Assembly (NCBI GenBank): GCA_035651455.1
Contig: DASRFR010000029.1
Coordinates: 124,001 to 188,000 of the forward strand
Source: DASRFR01 sp035651455
GTDB taxonomy: Bacteria > Acidobacteriota > Terriglobia > Terriglobales > Acidobacteriaceae
Length of the DNA stretch: 64,000 bases
Direction of reading: 5' to 3'
Part shown: in pieces, positions 50,894-60,948 of the stretch
Layout: every line of letters starts with the position of its first letter
Numbering within the stretch: the first letter of the stretch is position 1
The notes under the pieces: model-generated
The model's input: the letters and a program-made list of their open reading frames with translations, nothing else
Database searches by the model: none
Told to the model about the DNA's origin: nothing
Translations under genes and position numbers: made by a program

Positions 50894-53800
50894 TTAGAAG
50901 ATGATCTTCGCGCCCAAGGTCAGTCGGCGACGCCCGATTCCATCGTTGGTGACGTTCGAGTTACCGCCGCCTTCCAGGTTGTTGCCACCGCCGCTGAAGT
51001 TATAGGCAGTGCTCTGGAAGGGAGGTGGAGTTCCCGCGAGTACGTCGTCGAGAACCGGGTCCGGAGTGCCGCGATATTGCGTGTTCAAGAGGTTGAACAC
51101 GTTAGCCTGGAGCTGCAAGGTGACCTTTTCCGTGAGCTTCGTATTCTTGAACAGACCGAAGTTGACGGTGCTGATCGGTTGACCACGAAGTGTGTCGCGA
51201 CCCACCCCTCTAAAGGGAGTGCCGAGTAGCGTCGCAGCAGTGTTGTTGTTGACGATCCAGTGAGCAGCCGAGATCGGAGTGACCGCACAGGTTCCGGTCT
51301 CGAAGCAGGGGTCTCCATACTGAACCAAAGTGCCAATTGGAAGAGCAGCACCCGAGCCGTTCAAGCAAGTATTCACTGTTCCATCGCAATAGATGCCAAC
51401 GGAGTCCAGCGGCAAGCTTGTATTACTCAGGATAGGACGGCAAGCATCGTAGGTGCCACTCAGGACAGACGTGGGATCACAGAGACTGCTGGAGAATGGA
51501 TCCGCGAATCGAGTTTGCACGGTCGTGTATGGCTGGCCAGTGCTGTAGCGATAGGTTGAATTCAACTGCCATCCGCCTAGCACGTGCCCCTTCCATCCCT
51601 GTTGCCCCTTGTACATGGGCAAGTCATAGATGAAAGCGAGACCAAACACGTTCGGGAAGTCGATACCCGAGTTGCCACGCTCGCCCCTGTCTGTATTGAA
51701 CGGGTTCTGCGCGAAGGACAACGTGTTGCCACCCGCAACGGTCGAGTAAATTTCACTCGCGTTGTCCATGGTGTGGCTCCAGGTGTAGGAAGCGGTGGCT
51801 GTTACACCGTGGAAGTTCGCCATCCGCAATTCTGTTTGCAGACTGTTGTACTTCGACCACGCGAAGTTGCCGCGCTCAACAACCCGACGCTTGTTGCAAT
51901 CGACGTATCCGGCATTGGAGCCCGGAGCGCCGGTCGTGGTGCAGGGCGTAAGCCCCTTCGGAATTACGTTCGAGAAGCCCGCATCAATGAGCGGCGTCAG
52001 GGCAGGGTTGCCGTTGATTGATTGGAAGTTGCCTACACCATGATTTCCGACATAGCGCACTTCAGCCACCAACTTCTGTCCAATTGATCGCTGTATCCCG
52101 ATGTTCCATTGCTCTGAATAGGGGTTGTGAAAGTTTCGAGACACGGTTGTTTGGTTGCGAGTTCCAGCATCGACTCCGGTTGGAACAAAAGGAGTCAGGA
52201 AGGTGGACAAATCCTGTCCCAGGAAGCTGCCACTCGTGGGCAGAGGCCCAACGAACTGGCCCGCGTTAACCGAGGGTGCGCTGGTAGCGACGTTTAAGAA
52301 GATGTTGTAAAAGGCAGGGTCATAGCTGATGCGGAACCCGCCCCGGATGACCGTCTTGTCCTCGCCGAAGATGCCTTTCAGGATGCGCGGCGTCCAGGCA
52401 AAGCCCACGACGGGAGAAAAGTTATTGAGATCCTCTGGTACGTGCGGCACGGTGGTTTGGCTAAGCGGCAGCGTTGTGTCCCAGAACGGACTGGAACCTG
52501 TCTGCTGCGCTACGGACCGATCATGCAGCAAGTTGATTGCCTGCTGGAACCACTCCCAACGTAACCCGAGATTGAGGGTGAGGTTATCTTTCACTCTCCA
52601 GTCATCCTGGAAGTAAAAAGCCATGTCCTTCTCGTGGAAGGGCAGGTGTGGGTCTCCCTGGGTGAGTCGCGTCTGGAGCGGATTATTGGCAACCAGGTCG
52701 CTGAAGGTGCCGAAGAAAAAGACGCTGTTATTGTTAGGCAAGAAGACATTAGGCGAGCGCTGTACGTCAAACTCACCACCGAATTTGATCGTGTGCTTGC
52801 CCATCAGCTTCGATGCGTTGTCCTGCACCTGGTAGACGTTCACGATGCGGCCTTGCGGAAACCCTGCGGCGACTCCAAAGCTGGTCTCATCCTGCGGCAG
52901 AGCGCCCAACATTAGAATTTCCGGCGGGCAAGCAAGCGGGTTACCGAAATTGCATGACGTGAAACCACCCTCGTTGAAGATTGATTTTTCGCGAGAGTAG
53001 CTGAAGCGAGCCTGGTTTACGAAACTGTTGCTCCAGTTCCGAGTCCAATCCAATCCAACCGATTGATTGCGGCCCGGAATCTGCTGCCAATCACCCACAT
53101 CGATGCCTAAGCCGAAGTTGATACCGTTGTTGATCTGTTGCTGAAAGACGTAACGTACAAAGAGGTTATCTCTGTTCGTGAGCTTGAAATCCACTCTGCC
53201 AGTCGCCTCGTAGTCGTTGAACGGCGAAGCAACAAACCGGCTGACCGCTCCGAACTGTATGGGAGTGCAACCCGGGGATGTCGGCGCGGCTATGCAGTCA
53301 AATGCAGACCCAGTAGTGGGATCGATCTGGTCGGTAACCAAAACATTTTGGATGTTGGAATAAGTAGGACTGCCGGCAGAAATCGCGCTGGGACCAACGG
53401 CCTTATATAACGGCCCTGCGGGACTGTTGGGAAATGCCGCCAACAATTGAGAGATGCCGGTCGGCGTGGGAACTAAGCCCGGAGCGCTGGAACTCGGAAG
53501 TCCGCCGGTGCGCTGCCGCTCGAAGTTGGCCGAACCAAAGAACCAGATCTTGTCCTTCTTAATTGGGCCGCCCAAGGTGCCACCGAACCGGTTGTCGACG
53601 AAATTCGGCACGACGGGAGTCTCGCAAGCGCCACTGGAAGGACTTTGTCCGGGTGCGCAGAATGGCAGTCCGTTCGGACCGGAGAATAAAGGTGACTTCT
53701 CCTCATTGGTCAGCGAATCGAACTTGCTGCCCTGATAGAACTCGAACGCGGTACCGTGAAACTGATTGGTACCCGACTTCGTGATGTAATTCACCACCGC

Positions 53801-54517
53801 GCCCATGTTGCGGCCATATTCGGCGCTGTAGTTTGTGACCACTTGGAGTTCTGCAATCGCGTCCTGGTTTCCAAAGAAGATCTGCGGTCCACCAATGGAG
53901 TTGTCGTTGTTGTTCTGACCGTCGATTTGGAAGTTGTTCGAACGCGCACGCTGTCCGTTGACGGCCAATTCAGCACCGTTATTGTTGCTGAACCCAGCAT
54001 CGCCCGCACTGGCAACGCCCGGAGCAAACAGGGCGAGAGAGTCGAAAGTATTTCCGACTGGAAGACTGGCGGTCTTCTGCGCGTCGAAGGTGTTCGTAAT
54101 CTGCTGGGTTGTGGCCTCGATGAGCGGAGCCGTTCCTTCTACGGTCACCGTCTCCGTGGTAGCGCCCACTTCCAACTTAACCGAACCCAACGAGGTATCC
54201 GCGCCAGTGTTTACGCCGACGCCCTTGGATTCATACGAGCGGTAGTTGGGAGCTTCAACCTTGAGGTCGTACATGCCGATAGGCAGCGCACGCAAGGAGA
54301 AATCCCCCGCTCCCGTTGAAACTGTTGTGAATTGACGATTCGTGGAAACGTGTGTGGCCGTAACCTTCGCGCCGTTCACAACTGCGCCCTGCGGGTCGGT
54401 TACCGTGCCAGAAATCGAGCCGGTGACGATACCTTGACCCAAGGCGAATGTGGCGCAAAAGATCACAGCTAGCACGCCCAATAGCGCTGTAATCCTTAAG
54501 CGAAAATCGTATTCCAT
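50894..54517 (-). CDS. Oar-like TonB-dependent receptor with carboxypeptidase-regulatory domain
   Basis: A 1,207-residue outer-membrane protein. A signal peptide (LLGVLAVIFCATFALGQG) is followed by a CarboxypepD_reg beta-sandwich (GSISGTVTDPQGAVVNGAKV, residues 33-110), a plug region (VNGQRARSNNFQIDGQNNND) and a large barrel with repeated strands that ends in RRRLTLGAKIIF with a C-terminal Phe for BAM assembly. Such Oar-type receptors are expanded in acidobacteria and probably import large glycans or peptides; the ligand is unknown. TAGGAG precedes the ATG by 7 bases. No TonB, ExbB or ExbD is in the window. A terminator follows. Confidence 0.9.
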   Translation of the reverse strand: MEYDFRLRITALLGVLAVIFCATFALGQGIVTGSISGTVTDPQGAVVNGAKVTATHVSTNRQFTTVSTGAGDFSLRALPIGMYDLKVEAPNYRSYESKGVGVNTGADTSLGSVKLEVGATTETVTVEGTAPLIEATTQQITNTFDAQKTASLPVGNTFDSLALFAPGVASAGDAGFSNNNGAELAVNGQRARSNNFQIDGQNNNDNSIGGPQIFFGNQDAIAELQVVTNYSAEYGRNMGAVVNYITKSGTNQFHGTAFEFYQGSKFDSLTNEEKSPLFSGPNGLPFCAPGQSPSSGACETPVVPNFVDNRFGGTLGGPIKKDKIWFFGSANFERQRTGGLPSSSAPGLVPTPTGISQLLAAFPNSPAGPLYKAVGPSAISAGSPTYSNIQNVLVTDQIDPTTGSAFDCIAAPTSPGCTPIQFGAVSRFVASPFNDYEATGRVDFKLTNRDNLFVRYVFQQQINNGINFGLGIDVGDWQQIPGRNQSVGLDWTRNWSNSFVNQARFSYSREKSIFNEGGFTSCNFGNPLACPPEILMLGALPQDETSFGVAAGFPQGRIVNVYQVQDNASKLMGKHTIKFGGEFDVQRSPNVFLPNNNSVFFFGTFSDLVANNPLQTRLTQGDPHLPFHEKDMAFYFQDDWRVKDNLTLNLGLRWEWFQQAINLLHDRSVAQQTGSSPFWDTTLPLSQTTVPHVPEDLNNFSPVVGFAWTPRILKGIFGEDKTVIRGGFRISYDPAFYNIFLNVATSAPSVNAGQFVGPLPTSGSFLGQDLSTFLTPFVPTGVDAGTRNQTTVSRNFHNPYSEQWNIGIQRSIGQKLVAEVRYVGNHGVGNFQSINGNPALTPLIDAGFSNVIPKGLTPCTTTGAPGSNAGYVDCNKRRVVERGNFAWSKYNSLQTELRMANFHGVTATASYTWSHTMDNASEIYSTVAGGNTLSFAQNPFNTDRGERGNSGIDFPNVFGLAFIYDLPMYKGQQGWKGHVLGGWQLNSTYRYSTGQPYTTVQTRFADPFSSSLCDPTSVLSGTYDACRPILSNTSLPLDSVGIYCDGTVNTCLNGSGAALPIGTLVQYGDPCFETGTCAVTPISAAHWIVNNNTAATLLGTPFRGVGRDTLRGQPISTVNFGLFKNTKLTEKVTLQLQANVFNLLNTQYRGTPDPVLDDVLAGTPPPFQSTAYNFSGGGNNLEGGGNSNVTNDGIGRRRLTLGAKIIF

Positions 54518-54818
54518 TTAAATCTCCTAAGCAGTCGAAGAGGTCCTGGGAAACAGGATGTTAATCACGCGACAAAATGCAATCAGGGTAAAACAGGGTC
54601 GTACAACAGTTGCCCGAAACAGTACCTGCTAGAACAACGGTGTCCTTACACAAAGCAAGTGATGTTCCAAAGAACAAGGCACTAAATACACTTTCTTTCA
54701 ACTACTTGCAATTGTTACCGCTGTCGAATTCTGTAATGTGGAGAGCTGCTCACGTTTGACTATGGAAATCTGTATTTTGGGAGTAGGGTGTTCGGCTTAG
54801 CTGTGCCAAAATGAAACA
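54518..54818. other. Divergent intergenic region
   Basis: About 300 bp without a gene, clearly more AT-rich than the coding regions, between the TonB-receptor gene and the DUF309 gene. It must hold both promoters; I cannot define hexamers with confidence, and I see no repeat or RNA element. Confidence 0.4.
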
Positions 54819-55166
54819 GTGGACATAAAGGCATTCGAGCATGGCGTGCGCTTGTTCAATGAAGGCGAATACTTTGAGGCTCACGAGGTATGGGAGGACG
54901 TGTGGCGCGCCGCCTCCGCCGAACAGAAGAAACTCCTGCAAGGCCTCATTCAAATTGCGGTGGCGCTTCATCACCATTCTACCGGCAACACTATGGGAGC
55001 ACGATCTTTGCTCGATCGTGGCAGCCGAAACTTGAATGGAGGTCCTCGTGATTTCTGTCCACTCGACATTGAATCCTTGTTGCGGGAAATAAGGCTTTGG
55101 CAGACGGCCCTAGAAACCCAGGCACCGCTTCCGGCCGCTCCGAAATTAATAAGGCTTTCGAGGTGA
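54819..55166 (+). CDS. DUF309 protein
   Basis: A 115-residue all-helical protein with the family signature FEHGVRLFNEGEYFEAHEVW, then EDVWRAASAEQKKLLQGLIQ and 'VALHHHSTGNTMGARSLL'. DUF309 members are small metal- or nucleotide-linked helical bundles of unknown role; the His-rich stretch in the middle is typical. The GTG at 54819 is the likely start since the motif begins about eight residues in. It faces the TonB-receptor gene divergently. Confidence 0.78.
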   Translation: MDIKAFEHGVRLFNEGEYFEAHEVWEDVWRAASAEQKKLLQGLIQIAVALHHHSTGNTMGARSLLDRGSRNLNGGPRDFCPLDIESLLREIRLWQTALETQAPLPAAPKLIRLSR

Positions 55167-55238
55167 AGCGCTCTGGCTGGAATCGCTCGGAGTGTCTTGT
55201 GAGTCCTCGCTGTCTGCCCTGATACAATCAGCTTTCCG

Positions 55239-56447
55239 GTGAAGAATCGCTCCATCTCCACCTCGACACAGCCCTCGCCGACACGGTTCGAGGCCGTTCC
55301 TCTGCTCGACCTGCAACGCCAATATGCTTCCATCCGCGAAGAAGTTCTGCCGGCAATAGAGCGCGTCTGTTCTTCGCAGCACTTCATTCTTGGACCGGAA
55401 GTGTCTGCACTTGAAAAGGAATTGCCCCGGTTCACCGGCAGCACCAATGCGGTCGGCTGCGGATCGGGCACAGACGCCCTGTGGCTCGCGCTCCTGGCCT
55501 GCGGAGTCGGTCCGGGCGATTACGTTATTACCACGCCCTTCAGCTTCTTCGCCTCGGCCAGCGCCATCGTAAGAACTGGAGCCCGGCCGGTGTTCGTCGA
55601 CATTGATCCGGCTACTTTCAACATGGATTGCTCGCAGCTTGAACAAAAGTTGCGTTCTGGGTCCGTTCGAAATCTCAAGGCGATTGTGCCGGTCCACCTG
55701 TTCGGGCAATGTGCGGACATGGGCCGCCTCGAGAAACTGTGTAGGGAATTCGGCGTCGCTATGGTCGAAGATGCCGCCCAGGCAATTGGCGCAGCATGGC
55801 AGGGCCGCCGCGCGGGAGCGTGGGGCGGAGCTGCTGCGTTCAGCTTTTATCCCACCAAGAATCTTAGCGCTTACGGGGACGCAGGCGCGGTCACGACCTC
55901 TGACCCCGAACGCGCCGAACACATGCGTCGTTTGCGCAATCATGGCAGCCCACGCCGTTACTATCATGAGGAATTTGGCTGGAATAGCCGACTCGACGAG
56001 ATTCAGGCGGCCGTACTTCGAGTGAAACTGCCCCATGTCGAAGCATGGAACGACTCACGCCGCGAGCGCGCGGCCAGCTACGATCGGCTATTCGTGCGCT
56101 CAGGATTGGCCGCGACAGCCCCCAGCAATCGCGTTAGCCATGCAGTTCCTGTCGAGATTCCATATCGAGCTTCATCTGCCCACCACGTCTTTCATCAATA
56201 TGTCATTCGCGCGGACCGGCGCGACGAATTGCGGCAGTTCCTCACCCAGCGGAGGATCGGCACGGAAGTTTATTATCCGGTACCTCTGCACTTGCAATCC
56301 TGTTTCGAGTATCTGGGCTATCGCGCTGGCGATTTGCCGGAAGCGGAGCGCGCGGCGAGCGAATTGTTAGCGTTGCCCATTTTCCCGGAACTCACCGAGG
56401 CAGAACAGACGTGGGTGGTTGAGAGCATCGTTGAGTTCTACTCATAG
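55239..56447 (+). CDS. DegT/DnrJ/EryC1/StrS-type sugar aminotransferase
   Basis: A 402-residue PLP aminotransferase of the DegT family, which transaminates nucleotide-linked keto sugars for surface polysaccharides. The core starts at PLLDLQRQYASIREEVLPAI, has 'GSGTDALWLALLACGVGPGD', FVDIDPATFNMD, 'MVEDAAQAIGAAWQGRRAGAWG' and the PLP lysine in FYPTKNLSAYGDAGAV. The GTG at 55239 begins a 25-residue polar leader. Substrate sugar is unknown; no other sugar-nucleotide genes are nearby. Confidence 0.9.
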   Translation: MKNRSISTSTQPSPTRFEAVPLLDLQRQYASIREEVLPAIERVCSSQHFILGPEVSALEKELPRFTGSTNAVGCGSGTDALWLALLACGVGPGDYVITTPFSFFASASAIVRTGARPVFVDIDPATFNMDCSQLEQKLRSGSVRNLKAIVPVHLFGQCADMGRLEKLCREFGVAMVEDAAQAIGAAWQGRRAGAWGGAAAFSFYPTKNLSAYGDAGAVTTSDPERAEHMRRLRNHGSPRRYYHEEFGWNSRLDEIQAAVLRVKLPHVEAWNDSRRERAASYDRLFVRSGLAATAPSNRVSHAVPVEIPYRASSAHHVFHQYVIRADRRDELRQFLTQRRIGTEVYYPVPLHLQSCFEYLGYRAGDLPEAERAASELLALPIFPELTEAEQTWVVESIVEFYS

Positions 56448-56490
56448 CTCCGGCTGTTGCTAGCCGCCAAGCCGAAGGCGGTACTCAGTC

Positions 56491-57531
56491 CTACTTCTTC
56501 CTGCGCCTCGGCACTGGCGCTTCTTTCTGCTCTCCTGGAGCCAGCACGCGCCGCACAATCGGCGTGTTCAGCTTGTACTTGCGATCCACCAGATTCCCGG
56601 CGGCATTTTTCACACGCAGAGTAAAGGTCGGGAGATCTCCCTCTTTGTTAAATGGCTCGCGCCCGACAGTAACCGGCAGAAATCCCTCAAGGTTATGTTC
56701 GCGGTAAGCGGTTTCGTAACGATGCCGGCGCACGTTCCAGGTGAACACACGGACCTGGTCATAATCGAAAGGCAGCCCGTCTTTCGGTTCTGTTATGACG
56801 GTTAGATACTGCGGAACTTTCTTATCCCCATCTTGCACCTGGTCGAGCGCAAAGAATGCGACAAAACGCTGGCCTTCTGCATATTGTGCAATCTCCAGGG
56901 GCACATCCAAATCCACCATGCGCGCCAGTACCCAGCCAACATGTGCCTGCGAATCGCGAACCAGCCACCAATCTTCGAAGACAGGCTTCGGAGTCTCGTC
57001 GGGACTAGACCCATGGGCTTGCGCTGCGGACTTGGCCTTGACCGGGGTACCCGAGGGCTGCTTCTCGGCAGTTGCGCGCTGCAATACGGCAACCTTCTCG
57101 CTCGCCGGGAGTTGGTATAGATGCTCGGTGTCCCGCCCGGGCTCAACGTGGAGATTGCTGTCATTGCGGGTTGTTCCCTGCGCCTGAATGGGAGCGTTCT
57201 GGCTGTTTTTGGCGAGCTTCTGAAAACCCTCAAACACCTGTTGACCCACCAGGTAGCGCTGTTCCACCCATCCTTCGGCGCCGCTGGCGCTACGTACGCG
57301 TACGAAGCGACGCTGGTGTTCCAGCACCTCCACGCGCTCGCCATTTTTCACGACTCCAACCTTGTTGTAGACGGCGGCGAGCCGATCCCGCAGATTCACT
57401 TGCGGCGCGGAGACATAATTGATTTCCAGGATTTTGCTGCGCCCGCGTCCGCATCCGGCGAGAAGAAAAATAAAGATTGCTAAGCCACAAAAACCTGTCA
57501 GCAATCGCCGAAGGGATTTCACAGAAGTCAA
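56491..57531 (-). CDS. Exported lipoprotein with SH3-like domains
   Basis: A 346-residue protein with a lipobox (LAIFIFLLAGCGRGRS, acylated Cys) and two bacterial SH3-like segments: SAPQVNLRDRLAAVYNKVGV with 'GERVEVLEHQRRFVRVRS' followed by EGWVEQRYL, and later HVGWVLARMVDLDV. The C-terminal part carries 'YLTVITEPKDGLPFDYDQVRVFTWNVRRHRYE', probably a beta-rich domain. SH3b lipoproteins bind peptidoglycan or partner proteins. No specific role is indicated. The basic tail ends PVPRRRKK. Confidence 0.75.
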   Translation of the reverse strand: MTSVKSLRRLLTGFCGLAIFIFLLAGCGRGRSKILEINYVSAPQVNLRDRLAAVYNKVGVVKNGERVEVLEHQRRFVRVRSASGAEGWVEQRYLVGQQVFEGFQKLAKNSQNAPIQAQGTTRNDSNLHVEPGRDTEHLYQLPASEKVAVLQRATAEKQPSGTPVKAKSAAQAHGSSPDETPKPVFEDWWLVRDSQAHVGWVLARMVDLDVPLEIAQYAEGQRFVAFFALDQVQDGDKKVPQYLTVITEPKDGLPFDYDQVRVFTWNVRRHRYETAYREHNLEGFLPVTVGREPFNKEGDLPTFTLRVKNAAGNLVDRKYKLNTPIVRRVLAPGEQKEAPVPRRRKK

Positions 57532-57659
57532 TAATCCACTATAGCGCGGACCGCAGAAACTGCCATTGACCGCAAAAGAACGTCGTGGCCGAAAAAGACG
57601 GCTACGGCGGCTCTATTTGCCCGGGAAGCGTACGACCGGAAGCAGCGATCAGAACCCGC

Positions 57660-58805
57660 TCACGAAGATACAAGCTCCGAGACCGGTGCATCTAGCGTGG
57701 GGAATAGCTGTTCGTTGCCAAAACCAATTCCCACCGCGCGCGCCGCGCGCACCAGTTCGCCGTCCGGATCGACCGCCTTCGTGTGACCCACTGCAGTGCT
57801 TAGATCCACAGCACGGATCTGCTCCTGCTGGAGGCAAACCATCTTGCCAAACCCGCCATGCGCGATCAGGTCGACCGCGGCCACACCAAAACGTGTAGCC
57901 AACACGCGGTCAAAAGGCGAAGGCGAACCGCCCCTTTGAATGTGCCCTAAAATGCTGACGCGCACCTCCTTGTGGGAGCAGAGAGCGATGGCATCTCCGA
58001 CCAACTGACCCGCGCTCCCGCCGCGGGACATGCGCTTCAATTCCGCGGGCAGATCGACGCCTTCGGCGACCACGACGATGGTGAAGTGTTTGCCGCGTTG
58101 TTCCCTGTCGCGCACGTAATGGCACACTGCCTCGACATCAAATGGAATCTCCGGCATGAGGATGACGTGTGCACCGCCGGCGATGCCAGCCTGCAGCGCG
58201 ATCCATCCCGCGTCTCGACCCATCACTTCCACAACCATAACGCGGTGATGGGCTTCCGCGGTTGTATGCAGCTTGTCGATAGCGTCGGTCGCGGTATGCA
58301 CGGCGGTATCGAATCCGAAGGTGACCTCAGTAGCGCATAGATCGTTATCGATCGTCTTAGGGACGCCGACAATCTTCATACCCTTGCGAAACAGCTCGAG
58401 CGAGATCTTCTGCGATCCGTCACCTCCGATCGAAATAATGGCATCAATGCCCAACTTGGCCGCATTGGCGATCACCTTGTCAGAAATGTCTTCGACCACC
58501 GGCTTTCCGTTCTCCAGGGTTTTAAACTTAAATGGGTTGCCGCGGTTTGTGGTGCCCAGCACGGTCCCGCCACGGGGGAGAATGCCGCTCACGTCCTGGA
58601 GCCGCATCTCTCCGGACCGCTCGGGCCATATCAGGCCATCGAAGCCGTCGGGAATGCCGATGACTTTCCACTTGTATTTGAGGATGGCGGATTTGACTGC
58701 GGCTCGAATAACCGCGTTCAGACCGGGAGCGTCGCCGCCGCCGGTGCAGATGCCAATGCAACGAATGTCGCTCATGACAAGGGCCGCTGGCTTCGAGACA
58801 CCCAA
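57660..58805 (-). CDS. pfkA: 6-phosphofructokinase
   Basis: Phosphorylates fructose 6-phosphate at the C1 position. The 381-residue protein has CTGGGDAPGLNAVIRAAVKS, IISIGGDGSQKISLEL, 'GVPKTIDNDLCATEVTFGFD', and VEVMGRDAGWIALQAGIAGG. Gly at the first key position (GGDGS) is the ATP-type residue while Lys replaces Gly in the PKTIDND loop; this combination is known in ATP-using enzymes such as those of actinomycetes. The TTG at 58805 has GGAG six bases upstream; ATG at 58775 is an alternative. Confidence 0.92.
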   Translation of the reverse strand: MGVSKPAALVMSDIRCIGICTGGGDAPGLNAVIRAAVKSAILKYKWKVIGIPDGFDGLIWPERSGEMRLQDVSGILPRGGTVLGTTNRGNPFKFKTLENGKPVVEDISDKVIANAAKLGIDAIISIGGDGSQKISLELFRKGMKIVGVPKTIDNDLCATEVTFGFDTAVHTATDAIDKLHTTAEAHHRVMVVEVMGRDAGWIALQAGIAGGAHVILMPEIPFDVEAVCHYVRDREQRGKHFTIVVVAEGVDLPAELKRMSRGGSAGQLVGDAIALCSHKEVRVSILGHIQRGGSPSPFDRVLATRFGVAAVDLIAHGGFGKMVCLQQEQIRAVDLSTAVGHTKAVDPDGELVRAARAVGIGFGNEQLFPTLDAPVSELVSS

Positions 58806-58886
58806 GCGGCTCTCCTATGGTTGCTCTACACTGCGAGGCGAGACAACATCACGAACAGACGTACCTGTGCCAGCACGTGGGTGCGG

Positions 58887-59546
58887 CTATGGTGTGACGG
58901 TTAGCGTTGCCGACGAGGTCAAGTTTGTGGTACCCGTGGGCACCGTGGCCGTGATGGTGTACGTTGCCGGCAAAGAATTGAACGGTCCTGCGGCCTGAGC
59001 GCTCACGGGAGAGCTTCCCTGGTTAAGAATGTTGACTCCAGCGTTCGAAGGTGTAACCGTCCAGGTCGCGGTGGAAGTCACGTCGACGGGCGAGCCGCCA
59101 CCCGCAACCGTTCCTGAGACCGTAAAGGTCTGAGTGTTTCCCTGCTTGATGCTGGGAGCGGTGGGAGATATCTGGATTGAAACCAGGTTCGCGATCGTGA
59201 CCGTCACCGTTGTCGTCCCGGTTGCAATACCCGAACTGGCGGTTACAGTAGAGGTGCCTTGGGCTATTCCCTTGATTAAGCCGCCGCTGGTAATGCTCAC
59301 AGAGCTTGGATCGCTGCTTGTCCAGAACACATTGCTAGTCAAGGTTTTGATGCTGCCATCGTCGTAGGTGCCGGTCGCACTCAACTGCAGAGTAGTATTT
59401 TGCGAGATCGTGGGACTTTGCGGGGACACGGTGATGCTGGTCAAGGTTGGATTAACGAAGAAGCCGCGGCACCCAGCGCCAAACGCGGCACTGAGGAGCA
59501 CCGCGAAACCGACACCGACCCACAATTTCTGCCTGGAATTCACCAT
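58887..59546 (-). CDS. Exported lipoprotein with bacterial Ig-like (Big_2) domains
   Basis: A 219-residue protein with a lipobox-like signal (VGFAVLLSAAFGAGC) and two Big_2 repeats: LTSITVSPQSPTISQNTTL with 'SSDPSSVSITSGGLIKGIAQ', and VSIQISPTAPSIKQGNTQTF with TATWTVTPSNAG. Repeats are Ser/Thr-rich, as expected for extracellular structural or adhesive proteins. The ATG at 59546 gives the normal signal peptide. No partner is indicated. Confidence 0.78.
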   Translation of the reverse strand: MVNSRQKLWVGVGFAVLLSAAFGAGCRGFFVNPTLTSITVSPQSPTISQNTTLQLSATGTYDDGSIKTLTSNVFWTSSDPSSVSITSGGLIKGIAQGTSTVTASSGIATGTTTVTVTIANLVSIQISPTAPSIKQGNTQTFTVSGTVAGGGSPVDVTSTATWTVTPSNAGVNILNQGSSPVSAQAAGPFNSLPATYTITATVPTGTTNLTSSATLTVTP

Positions 59547-59745
59547 AAGAACGAATAACCTATGACTTCGTACGAAAACCCCGTCCACAAAACAGTAAGA
59601 GAGTTAGTTGCTGCAATCTCCAGAACGTTCCCCGCGCTGGGACTTGCACAATTTTGTTATCTATGTCGCCGAGCCAGGAACTCCCCCTTGATAACGGCAA
59701 AATTGTAGCAGAGTCGTTGGCGCGGAAGGTGCCGGCACCGGTGGC

Positions 59746-60948
59746 TTAATGCATGCTTTCGACGATCATGGCAATGCCCTGGCCGCCGCCAATGCAAGCA
59801 GTCGCCAACCCATATTTTTTATTGCGGCGTCGCAGTTCGTGCAAAAGCGTGATCACCAATCTTGTACCCGTCGCTCCCAACGGGTGTCCCAAGGCAATCG
59901 CCCCGCCATTGACGTTAACCTTTTCGCGATCCAAGCCAAGTTCTTTTTCGACCGCCAAATATTGTGCGGCGAATGCCTCGTTCACTTCGATCAAATCGAT
60001 GTAGTCGAGGGTCAGTCCAGCCTTCTGCAATGCCAGCTTGGTTGCCGGTACCGGACCTCGGCCCATCAGTTTTGGATCGACGCCGGCAATCCCCCAACTT
60101 ACAATCCGCCCCAGCGGCTTCAGGTTCCTCTTCTGGGCCGCCTCTAAGGACATCATCACAACGGCCGCGGCGCCATCGACAATCCCGCTGGCATTTCCGG
60201 CGGTGACCGTACCGCTCTTGCCGAAAGCGGGTTTCAGCTTTGCAAGTCCCTCCATGGTCGTTTGAGGCCGGCGGTGATCGTCTTCCATCAACATCTCGCC
60301 CGTCGGTTCTCGCTTCGAATTCCTCAGGGGCACGGGGACAAGCTCCTCCTGAAGACGCCCGCCTTTGTACGCGTCCTCAGCGCACTGTTGCGAGCGCAAG
60401 GCGAATTCATCCTGCATCTGGCGCGTGATTCCCTGCTGTTCCGCATAGAGCTCAGCGGTATTCGCCATGTAAAGCCCGCAATAACTGTCGAGCAAAGCCA
60501 CCATGAGCGAATCTTCCAGCTTGCCACCCGGCGCAAGGGTAAAGCCGTCGCGGCCATGAATCACGAAAGGAGCTTGCGACATAGCTTCCATGCCGCCGGC
60601 GAGGACCACATTGGCTTCACCCAGCTGGATCATCTGCGCCGCGTTGACGATAGCCTGCATGCCCGATCCACAAAGGCGGTTAACCGTCAGCGCTGGGGTT
60701 TCGATCGGCAAACCCGCGCGCAGTCCGACGTGACGTGCTCCGTAAAGCGCGTCTCCCGAGGTCTGCTGCGCATTGCCGAACACGGCATGATCTATTTCTT
60801 TCCCATCAACACCCGCACGTTCGACTGCGCACTTGCCCGCAATTGCGGCAAGTTCCATGGCCGTGTAGTCCTTCAGCTTGCCGCAGTAGCGCCCCATAGG
60901 CGTGCGCACCCCGGCAACAATCGCGATGTCTCCTGGTTTCAGCATCAT
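59746..60948 (-). CDS. Acetyl-CoA acetyltransferase (thiolase)
   Basis: A 400-residue thiolase with acylated Cys93 in NRLCGSGMQAIVNAAQM, the His in GGAIALGHPLGATGTRLVI and the second Cys in LATACIGGGQGIAMI. It may condense two acetyl-CoA to acetoacetyl-CoA or work in the reverse direction; with the CoA-transferase at 29.8 kb it would complete ketone-body use, although the genes are 30 kb apart. The start is at MMLKPG (60948), with a second ATG one codon later. Confidence 0.93.
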   Translation of the reverse strand: MMLKPGDIAIVAGVRTPMGRYCGKLKDYTAMELAAIAGKCAVERAGVDGKEIDHAVFGNAQQTSGDALYGARHVGLRAGLPIETPALTVNRLCGSGMQAIVNAAQMIQLGEANVVLAGGMEAMSQAPFVIHGRDGFTLAPGGKLEDSLMVALLDSYCGLYMANTAELYAEQQGITRQMQDEFALRSQQCAEDAYKGGRLQEELVPVPLRNSKREPTGEMLMEDDHRRPQTTMEGLAKLKPAFGKSGTVTAGNASGIVDGAAAVVMMSLEAAQKRNLKPLGRIVSWGIAGVDPKLMGRGPVPATKLALQKAGLTLDYIDLIEVNEAFAAQYLAVEKELGLDREKVNVNGGAIALGHPLGATGTRLVITLLHELRRRNKKYGLATACIGGGQGIAMIVESMH

